DNA of 6,081 nt, from contig JACZXM010000209.1 in NCBI GenBank assembly GCA_022571615.1, forward strand, positions 1 through 6,081, written 5' to 3'. This document shows positions 1 through 5,577 of the stretch, piece after piece. The notes beneath the pieces are model-generated. The model was not told the origin of the DNA. It saw nothing but the letters and a program-made list of their open reading frames with translations, and made no database searches. Source of the DNA: Acidobacteriota bacterium. GTDB lineage: Bacteria; Acidobacteriota; UBA890; WLXD01. The position numbers were made by a program, and so were the translations under genes. The number at the start of each line of letters is the position of its first letter. The first letter of the stretch is position 1.

Positions 1-1613
1 ACTGGTTTCTCGACAACCTCGAGACCGCCGCGCGGCCGCCCCAATATGAATACGCGCGCCTGAATGTCGACGACACCATCACCAGCAAGCGCAAGCTGCT
101 GCACTTGGTGCAAGAGAGCTTGGTGCAGGGCTGGGATGATCCACGTATGCCGACGCTGGCCGGCCTGCGTCGACGCGGGGTCCCACCGCAGGCGATTCGT
201 CGTTTCTGCGATCTGGTGGGCGTCGCCAAGGCGGCCAACCGGGTCGACATCGGCATGCTCGAGTTCACCATCCGCGACGAGCTCAATACGCGCGCCCCAC
301 GCGTGCTGTGTGTGCTCAGGCCGCTCGAGGTGGTGATCACGAACTACCCGCAGGGTCAGGTCGAGGAGCTCGAAGCGCCCTACTGGCCGCATGACGTGCC
401 CAAGGAGGGATCCCGCGCGCTGCCGTTTTCGGGCCGCCTGTACATCGAGCGCGATGATTTCATGGAGGATCCGCCGAGGAAGTTCTTCCGCCTAGCGCCC
501 GGTCGCGAGGTGCGGCTGCGGTACGGATACGTGATCCGATGCGACGAGGTGGTCAAGGACGAGAGCGGGGAGGCGATACAGCTGCGCTGCTCGTATGATC
601 CGGACACGCGCGGCGGATCGACGCCGGACGGGCGCAAGATCAAGGGCACCATCCATTGGGTATCGGCCGAGCACGCAGTGCCGGTGAAGGTGCGGCTGTA
701 CGATCGCCTGTTCACGGTACCGGAGCCGGGGAGCGACGGCGACCTCACCCAGGATCTGAACCCAGAGTCGCTGGTCACGCTGGAGCGGTGTCTTGCGGAG
801 CCTGTGCTGTCGGCAGCGGAGCCGGGTAGCCACTTCCAGTTCGAGCGCCAGGGCTATTTCTTCGTCGACCCGGTGGACTCGACACCGGGCTTCCCGGTGT
901 TCAATCGCACCGTCACGCTGCGGGACTCTTGGGCCAAGATCGCGGCATCTGAGGACACGACCAAGAGGACGAGTCCGGCGCCGGGGGCGGCCGACCGGCC
1001 GAGCCAACAGGACGGTTCCCGACGTCGCAAGAAGCGCTCACCGGTGGAGGTTCGGCGGGAGCTGCGAGCCGCGGCGCCGGAGCTGGCAGCGCGCTTTGGG
1101 CGCTACCAGGACGAGCTGGGTCTGGCAATCGAGGATGCCGACGTGCTTACCGGTGACCTCGAGCTGGCAAGGTTCTTCGAGGCCGCCATCGAGGCCGGAG
1201 CCGATCCGACGCGGGCCGCCAAATGGGTGGTGAACGAGGTGTTGCGGCTCAGCCGCACGGGCGGTTTGGCGGCGCTCGCGTTCGGTGGAGAGCAGCTCGG
1301 CGACCTGGTGGCGCGAGTCGATCGCGGACAGTTGAGCGCCCGCGCCGGGCGCCAGGTGCTGGCGATCATGGCGGCCGAGGGAGGTGACCCCGGCGAGATC
1401 ATCAAGCAACAGGGTCTGATCAAATCCGCCGACCGGGGTGCGGTGGGCGCGATCCTCGATGCGCTGGTGGCCGAGCATGCCGACAAGTTCGAGGCGCTCC
1501 GTGGCGGCCGCGATGGACTGCTGGGTTTCTTCGTCGGTCAGGTCATGCGCCAGACCAAGGGCACAGCCGATCCGCAGCTGGTGCAAGAGCTGTTGCGGGA
1601 GCGCATTCGTTGA
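1..1613 (+). CDS. glnS: Glutaminyl-tRNA synthetase with C-terminal GatB/YqeY domain (5' end missing)
   Basis: This enzyme attaches glutamine to tRNA-Gln in the cytoplasm using ATP. The reading frame (first full codon at base 3) is open to the left edge, so the Rossmann half with the HIGH motif is missing; 536 residues are visible. Residues 25-32 read TITSKRKL, the class I KMSKS loop in its GlnRS form (E. coli has VMSKRKL). It is followed by the very conserved GWDDPRMPTLAGLRRRG helix. The two-barrel anticodon-binding region follows, with PFSG, VIHWVSA-like (TIHWVSAEHA), LYDRLF, NPESL and PVFNRTVTLRD blocks, ending near residue 313. A Pro/Ser/charged linker with an RRRKK patch (about 314-347) leads into a helical domain of about 190 residues resembling the GatB/YqeY tail, as known in Deinococcus GlnRS and in 'GlnRS/YqeY fusion' proteins. 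That tail is thought to aid tRNA binding. The ATG/TTG codons near 105 are internal, not starts. The gene is followed at 13 bases by the Mut7-C gene. Confidence 0.96.
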   Translation, partial: WFLDNLETAARPPQYEYARLNVDDTITSKRKLLHLVQESLVQGWDDPRMPTLAGLRRRGVPPQAIRRFCDLVGVAKAANRVDIGMLEFTIRDELNTRAPRVLCVLRPLEVVITNYPQGQVEELEAPYWPHDVPKEGSRALPFSGRLYIERDDFMEDPPRKFFRLAPGREVRLRYGYVIRCDEVVKDESGEAIQLRCSYDPDTRGGSTPDGRKIKGTIHWVSAEHAVPVKVRLYDRLFTVPEPGSDGDLTQDLNPESLVTLERCLAEPVLSAAEPGSHFQFERQGYFFVDPVDSTPGFPVFNRTVTLRDSWAKIAASEDTTKRTSPAPGAADRPSQQDGSRRRKKRSPVEVRRELRAAAPELAARFGRYQDELGLAIEDADVLTGDLELARFFEAAIEAGADPTRAAKWVVNEVLRLSRTGGLAALAFGGEQLGDLVARVDRGQLSARAGRQVLAIMAAEGGDPGEIIKQQGLIKSADRGAVGAILDALVAEHADKFEALRGGRDGLLGFFVGQVMRQTKGTADPQLVQELLRERIR

Positions 1614-1626
1614 CGGCCTGCTAGAG

Positions 1627-2226
1627 ATGGGCGTTCCCTGTCCGGGTTGCGGCCGCCAGTACGACATCACGCTGTTTGAGTTCGGGCGCACCATCGATTG
1701 CAGCTGCGGCTCCCGCGTTGCGCTCGAGCCCAGGGTGCGTTTCCTGCCATCGGGGTCCGAGCCGCGATTCATCGCCGATGCAATGCTCGGCAGCCTGGCC
1801 CGTTGGCTACGCATGTTGGGCTTCGATGTCGCATACGAAGCGCACATTCCCGACGAGCATCTCGTGCGCCGGGCGCTGCAGCAGAACCGCACTCTCCTGA
1901 CCCGCGATCGAAAGCTGCCTCAGGAGTGGACGGTTCCAGCGCTGTACCTGGTGCGAGCGGACGAGACGCTGGCTCAGCTACGTGAGGTCATCGAGACCTT
2001 CGGCTTGCGCGAGGCCCTCCGCCCGTTCAGCCGTTGCAGCTTGTGCAACGCGGAGCTCTCCGAGGCTTCGCCCGATCAGATCGCGGAGCACGTGCCGGAA
2101 TACGTCCAAACGACCGCCACGACCTTCCGCAGCTGTCCCATCTGCGACCGCGTGTACTGGCGCGGGACGCACACCGATCACATGTGGCGGGCGCTGGAAC
2201 GAGCGGTAGGCATCTCGATTCCGTAG
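1627..2226 (+). CDS. Mut7-C (PIN-like) RNase domain protein with zinc-ribbon-like N terminus
   Basis: The product is a 199-residue predicted cytoplasmic protein of the Mut7-C/DUF82 family, a PIN-fold putative RNase related to the C terminus of C. elegans Mut-7. Its RNA substrate is not known. Residues 5-28 form a cysteine cluster (CPGCG, then CSCG) that looks like a zinc ribbon. The PIN core begins at FIADAMLGSLARWLRMLGFDV (residues 48-68, written here as consecutive blocks FIADAMLGSL and ARWLRMLGFDV), with likely acidic metal ligand D51, and continues with LLTRDRKL (90-97; D94 a second likely ligand). The C-terminal CxxC pairs C137/C140 and C170/C173, with VYWRGTH (176-182), are the usual family zinc-binding tail. 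The ATG at 1627 was chosen because the cysteine motif starts right after it; residues read upstream come from the glnS overlap and look non-coding. There is no strong Shine-Dalgarno, only a GAG abutting the ATG, so translation may depend on ribosomes terminating at glnS 13 bases upstream. Many relatives carry a ubiquitin-like N domain; here a zinc cluster replaces it. Confidence 0.9.
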   Translation: MGVPCPGCGRQYDITLFEFGRTIDCSCGSRVALEPRVRFLPSGSEPRFIADAMLGSLARWLRMLGFDVAYEAHIPDEHLVRRALQQNRTLLTRDRKLPQEWTVPALYLVRADETLAQLREVIETFGLREALRPFSRCSLCNAELSEASPDQIAEHVPEYVQTTATTFRSCPICDRVYWRGTHTDHMWRALERAVGISIP

Positions 2227-2336
2227 GCCGCGTTGATTCCGTTCTGCCGCACCTGGCGTGCTGTCGCAGGCGCAATGTGCCAGAGGTCCACACTTACTAC
2301 CGATCGCTGGCGGCCGCGTTCCAGTAGTGACGGCGG
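2227..2336. other. Convergent intergenic gap, no clear gene or terminator
   Basis: These 110 bases separate the ends of two convergent transcription units. I see no coding frame that resembles a protein family. A weak bulged inverted repeat (ACCTGGC at 2251-2257 against GCCAGAGGT at 2279-2287) could serve both strands as a terminator stem, but no T-run follows it on either strand, so termination here would have to be Rho-dependent or unconventional. Confidence 0.4.
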
Positions 2337-2720
2337 TCAGATGAAGTCGATGCGGCGAGCGGGGAGCCGCCGGGCGTCCCGAGCGCGCAGGGCGATGAGA
2401 ATGCCCGTTATGGCCATCAACTTCGCGGCGTTGCCCGGGTCACCGATCCCAGTGGACATGTGCGTGTACACGGCACCGATCATCACCACGGCGAGGAGCC
2501 CGGCTCCGTAGGCAGCGAGCGACGGGAACAGGACGAGAATTGCGCCGGTGATCTCCATCACGCCGATCAGGCGCGCGAAGGAGCCGCTGTAGCCCCAGTT
2601 CTCGAAGCGCTCGACCATCGCCTGGTTCGGGTTGAGCTTCGTGAGGCCGGAGCCGGCGAAACTCAGCGCCAGCAGGATGGCCAAGGCCCAGGCAATCACG
2701 ATCCGGATTCGGATGTGCAT
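2337..2720 (-). CDS. DoxX-family small integral membrane protein
   Basis: The product is a 127-residue inner-membrane protein with four predicted helices: about residues 7-26, 50-68, 70-88 and 97-112. The DoxX family pattern is visible: a first helix ending FAGSGLTKL (21-29), a polar loop RFENWGY (38-44), then GVMEITGAILVL (53-64) and YGAGLLAVVMIGAVYTH (71-87). The C terminus is short and basic. DoxX-like proteins are linked in the literature to quinone or thiosulfate chemistry and to redox stress, but most members, including this one, have no assigned reaction. A good Shine-Dalgarno (GGAGA, complement of 2726-2730) lies five bases before the ATG and supports this start. It follows the S9 peptidase by 44 bases on the same strand, so the two may be co-transcribed. 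The function is unknown; the family call is fairly secure. Confidence 0.85.
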   Translation of the reverse strand: MHIRIRIVIAWALAILLALSFAGSGLTKLNPNQAMVERFENWGYSGSFARLIGVMEITGAILVLFPSLAAYGAGLLAVVMIGAVYTHMSTGIGDPGNAAKLMAITGILIALRARDARRLPARRIDFI

Positions 2721-2764
2721 GGAAATCTCCGCAAGCTATGAGCGGCTTCTGACTCAGGACGCTG

Positions 2765-4843
2765 TCACGATCGCCCGCTCGTTCCATCGGCTCGGTACTT
2801 TTCGAACCAGGCGAGAATATGCGCCACCTTCGCCATCAGATTGCTGGGTCGTGCGGCGATGCCGTGTCCGGCCTCGGGGATGCGCACCATCGCGCTGGGC
2901 ACCTTCATCAACTGGAGGGCAGTGTAGAACTGCTCGGTCTCGGAGATCGGGGTGCGGTAGTCGTTCTCGCCGGTCAACAACATGGTCGGGGTGGTGACCT
3001 TGCCGACGTGGTGGAGCGGCGAGCGCTCCATGTAGTGCTCCAGGTTGTCCCAGGGCAATCCGGGGAACCAGTACTTGTAAAAGAACGCCGTGTTGTCGGC
3101 GGTCAGCACGAAGCTGTACCAGTTGATGACCGGCTTGGCCACCACCGCGGCGGCGAACCGGTCGGTGTGACCGACGATCCAGGCACTCAGCACACCACCG
3201 CCCGAGCCGCCGGTAACGAACAGCTGGTCGGGGTCCACGTAGCCACGCTCCAGCACCGCGTCGACGCCGGACATCAAATCATCGAAATCCTGGCTCGGGT
3301 AGGCGTGATGGATCAGGTTGCCGAACTCCTGGCCGTAGGAGGTGGAGCCGCGCGGGTTGGAGTACAGGACCACGTAGCCCGCGGCCGCGTAGAGCTGGAT
3401 CTCGGCCGTGAAACGGTCCCCGTAGTTGGCGAACGGCCCGCCGTGGATCTCCAGGATCAGCGGGTACAACCGGGTCGAGTCGAAGTCGGGCGGAGTCACG
3501 ATCCAGCCCTGGATGCGGCGGCCATCGTACGAGGAATCCCACCAGATCTCCTCGACCGCGCCGAGCTGCTTGTGCCCGAACAGATCGTCGTTCAGGTGTG
3601 TGAGTTGCCGCAGGTCTCCATTCTCCACGAGCGCCACATCGGCCGGGTGGTCGGGTCGCGAGTGCGTGAAGGCGATCTGCCCGTTGGCGTTGACCGAGAA
3701 TTGGCCGCCGGAGTAGGGCCGGCCGATCGATAATCCGCCCACATCGCTGGCCATGATCTCCGGCTCGGCGCCGGCGCGCAGGGGCAGGTACGCCACCTTG
3801 GTGTTGCCGGCGTCAGCGTACTGGAACCAGACGCCCCGACCGTCGGCGGCCCAGCGCGCGCCGCCGACGCTGCGGTCGAAGTCCGCTGCCAGCGGCTGCA
3901 CTCCGCTGCCGTCGCGGTTCATGACGTAGAGCTTGTTGACCTCGTAGCCGTAGTAGCGCTCGTCGTTGCCCGTATACAGGATTCTGGTGCCGTCGGGTGA
4001 GACCTCGGGCGCGTTGTCGGGACCGTGCCGATCGGTGAGCTGGTCGATGTCTCCGGTGGCCAGTGATACCTGGTAGATCTCCGAGTTGCCGGGGTCGTAG
4101 CGCCAGTCCGGCCACCGGTTGGCCGAAATGATCAGATGGTCGCCATCCGGAGTCCAGGAATGGCCGCCGTGGTTGAAATCGCCGGAGGTGATCTGGCGCG
4201 GCGTGCCGCCGTCGGCCGGCACGACGAACAGGTGCCGGAAGCCGTCGGGCAGATACCCTGCCCCGTCGGCCCGGTACTGCATCTTGGTGATGACCTTCGC
4301 CTTGGGGGCCCATTCCGCATCCTTCGGCGGCGCCGGCATGTCCACGCCCAGCGATTCGGGCTCGGCCGGCACGAACATCGCAAACGAGATCTGGCGGCCG
4401 TCGGGAGACCAGCTGATGGCGCCTGGGGCGCGGGTCAGGTTGCTGATGCGTGCGGTCTGTCCGCTATCCATCCAGCGCATCCATAGTTGAGCCCCACCGT
4501 CCTCGGTCGAGACGAACAGCAGCCGGTCTCCGTCGGAGCTCCAGCGCGGGCTGGAATGGCTGCTGCTCCCCGAGGTCAGGGGTCGTTGCTCTCCGCTGGT
4601 GACATCGATGATCCAGAGATTGGATCGTGACCGGTCGCTCATGATGTCCATGAAGTTGCGCACGTACACGATCTGGCTGCCATCGGGCGAGATCTGCGGA
4701 TCAGACGCGTACTCGAGCCCGAACACGTCGATGAGCTCGAATCGCCCCGACGTGCCCTGGGCGGTGGCGGGCGAGGGGAGGACAAGGGCGATCGATAGCA
4801 CCAGAACGGACAGGGATGTGAGAGCACGGGCGCGGGACGGCAT
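2765..4843 (-). CDS. Secreted S9 family peptidase (prolyl-oligopeptidase / dipeptidyl aminopeptidase type)
   Basis: The product is a 692-residue serine peptidase that should release dipeptides or short acyl-peptides outside the cytoplasm, for nutrient scavenging. Residues 1-28 are a signal peptide: basic start (RAR), hydrophobic core, and an Ala-Thr-Ala site at 26-28. There is no lipobox cysteine, so export to the periplasm or outside is expected. Residues of about 50-400 form a TolB/WD40-like propeller with repeated SPDG-type strands (ISPDGSQIVYV, WSSDGDRLLFV, WSPDGRQISFA, WTPDGDHLIIS, VSPDGTRILYT, WAADGRGVWFQ). The C-terminal alpha/beta hydrolase has the HGGP oxyanion motif (467-470), NPRGS (496-500), nucleophile S547 in GGSGGG (545-550), D628 in GENDYRTP and H660 in EAGHG, so the catalytic triad is complete. 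The length is normal for S9B/S9C enzymes. The ATG at 4843 has a GAGGA Shine-Dalgarno five bases upstream (complement of 4849-4853). The exact specificity (DPP-IV-like or acylaminoacyl-like) cannot be read from the sequence. Confidence 0.95.
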   Translation of the reverse strand: MPSRARALTSLSVLVLSIALVLPSPATAQGTSGRFELIDVFGLEYASDPQISPDGSQIVYVRNFMDIMSDRSRSNLWIIDVTSGEQRPLTSGSSSHSSPRWSSDGDRLLFVSTEDGGAQLWMRWMDSGQTARISNLTRAPGAISWSPDGRQISFAMFVPAEPESLGVDMPAPPKDAEWAPKAKVITKMQYRADGAGYLPDGFRHLFVVPADGGTPRQITSGDFNHGGHSWTPDGDHLIISANRWPDWRYDPGNSEIYQVSLATGDIDQLTDRHGPDNAPEVSPDGTRILYTGNDERYYGYEVNKLYVMNRDGSGVQPLAADFDRSVGGARWAADGRGVWFQYADAGNTKVAYLPLRAGAEPEIMASDVGGLSIGRPYSGGQFSVNANGQIAFTHSRPDHPADVALVENGDLRQLTHLNDDLFGHKQLGAVEEIWWDSSYDGRRIQGWIVTPPDFDSTRLYPLILEIHGGPFANYGDRFTAEIQLYAAAGYVVLYSNPRGSTSYGQEFGNLIHHAYPSQDFDDLMSGVDAVLERGYVDPDQLFVTGGSGGGVLSAWIVGHTDRFAAAVVAKPVINWYSFVLTADNTAFFYKYWFPGLPWDNLEHYMERSPLHHVGKVTTPTMLLTGENDYRTPISETEQFYTALQLMKVPSAMVRIPEAGHGIAARPSNLMAKVAHILAWFEKYRADGTSGRS

Positions 4844-4905
4844 GGCGTTCCTCGTTGCGTTTCAAGACCAGTGGGTCGGCATCGCGTGCGGGGACAACAC
4901 GGCGA

Positions 4906-4935
4906 AAGCTAGCCAGTCGGGGCCCCGGTCGTCAA
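4906..4935 (-). promoter_or_regulatory. Candidate sigma-70-type promoter for the S9 peptidase
   Basis: Read on the minus strand, TTGACG (complement of 4930-4935; five of six matches to the -35 consensus) is followed after 18 bases by TAGCTT (complement of 4906-4911; only three of six matches to the -10). Transcription would begin near 4899, giving a leader of about 55 bases before the peptidase ATG. The weak -10 and GC-rich spacer make this tentative. Confidence 0.27.
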
Positions 4936-5080
4936 ACCGGCCGTTGTGCCTGCCACGCGCGGATGGGTTCTTGGACGAGGGTCGCGCGGTGCGGCGCCAG
5001 CGATCCCTGGAAGAGGGAGCCGCCACGCTGACCTCGGTGGCGAGCGACAGAAGCAGGAAAGCGAGGAACAGGACAACCTC

Positions 5081-5109
5081 TTGTCAGCACCGATTCAATG
5101 AGTTATGAA
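5081..5109 (+). promoter_or_regulatory. Candidate sigma-70-type promoter upstream of the kinase remnant
   Basis: TTGTCA (5081-5086, five of six matches) and TATGAA (5104-5109, four of six matches) are separated by the ideal 17 bases, in the most A/T-rich part of the gap. A transcript starting near 5116 would carry a leader of about 138 bases before the ATG at 5254. It suggests the kinase gene once had its own promoter; whether it is active cannot be told. Confidence 0.38.
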
Positions 5110-5253
5110 GTGGCCCAAACACCTGGGGCAAGTCACTGCGACGCTCACTTCTAGCTCCGGCTATTGCGCCCTGAAATCTGGTCTCGGGTAATCTTGTGCG
5201 GCGCTCTCACAGCCACACGAGTGAATCTGCGACACATACCAGGCGGTCCGAGG

Positions 5254-5577
5254 ATGAATCAGCACAGCTTTGCCGGACATCCGCGCTTCGAGATCGTGCG
5301 ACAGCTTGGGCGGGGCTCAGTCGGCGTTGTCTACCTGGCAAGGGACCTCGAGCGTGAGCAGGAGGTGGCGCTCAAGACCCTGAGCAAGAGCGATCCGCAG
5401 GCGCTCTTCTCACTCAAGCGCGAGTTTCGCTCGCTGGCGAATCTGCACCATCCCAATTTGCGCCGCATCGCCCGCAGAGTCCCTGGCCCACCTGCGCCGT
5501 GGTGGCCAGCCACCACGAACTGGCACAGGCGGTTGGGCGATCAGTACGCGGTCGAGTTGGCGCCGGCATCGACATAG
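5254..5577 (+). pseudogene. Truncated Ser/Thr protein kinase (N-lobe only)
   Basis: The frame encodes 107 residues. Residues 12-69 are an excellent Hanks-type kinase N-lobe: glycine loop LGRGSVGVVYLARD (18-31, G19/G21/G24), VALK with the ATP-binding lysine K41, the alpha-C glutamate region LKREF (E57), and LANLHHPNL (61-69). After L69 (base 5460) similarity ends at once; the remaining 38 residues are Arg/Pro/Trp-rich and match no kinase segment. The hinge, the HRD catalytic loop and the DFG motif are all missing, so it cannot phosphorylate. Intact relatives are several hundred residues or more. The ATG at 5254 was preferred over an in-frame GTG at 5221 because the kinase fold begins soon after it and AGGCGG lies seven bases upstream. 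The frame ends inside the 3' end of the convergent fabI gene. I infer a remnant left by a deletion or rearrangement; an assembly junction is the main alternative. Confidence 0.8.
5498..5517 (-). terminator. Perfect GC-rich hairpin downstream of fabI, possible terminator
   Basis: CGTGGTGG (5498-5505) and CCACCACG (5510-5517) form an uninterrupted eight-base-pair stem with a CCAG loop, beginning 23 bases past the fabI stop. The position suits a fabI terminator, but no T-run follows on the minus strand, so it is not a textbook intrinsic terminator. It also lies inside the unmatched tail of the kinase remnant. Confidence 0.35.

Larger units (their letters stand above)
4844..5253. other. Intergenic region between peptidase and kinase remnant
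   Basis: About 410 bases lie between two divergently oriented starts, long for this compact window. No frame in it resembles a known protein; an open plus frame beginning at 4842 (88 residues to 5108) has no recognisable domain and no ribosome site, since it starts within the peptidase start codon. The half near the peptidase is GC-rich and includes the perfect palindrome CGGGGCCCCG (4918-4927). The half near the kinase fragment is visibly richer in A and T (about 5040-5250), as expected for promoter DNA. Two candidate promoters are listed separately. Confidence 0.5.

Noticed and set aside
1038..1892. 284-residue open frame on the minus strand across glnS and the Mut7-C gene
   Set aside because: It runs opposite two well-supported genes and shows no domain; long antisense frames are expected in GC-rich DNA.
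2251..2287. Inverted repeat between the Mut7-C gene and the DoxX gene as a bidirectional terminator
   Set aside because: The stem is only seven pairs with a two-base bulge and a long loop, and there is no T-run on either strand.
2819..3733. 304-residue open frame on the plus strand opposite the S9 peptidase
   Set aside because: It is an antisense shadow of a complete gene with catalytic triad and signal peptide. Its composition (many His, Val, Gly, Arg) matches no family and it has no ribosome site I can recognise.
4842..5108. 88-residue plus-strand frame in the peptidase-kinase gap
   Set aside because: Its ATG overlaps the peptidase start codon on the other strand, there is no Shine-Dalgarno, and its composition is unremarkable with no recognisable motif.
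5164..5194. TTGCGC...TAATCT as a promoter for the kinase fragment
   Set aside because: The spacer is 19 bases and the -10 matches only three of six positions; the upstream TTGTCA/TATGAA pair is better.
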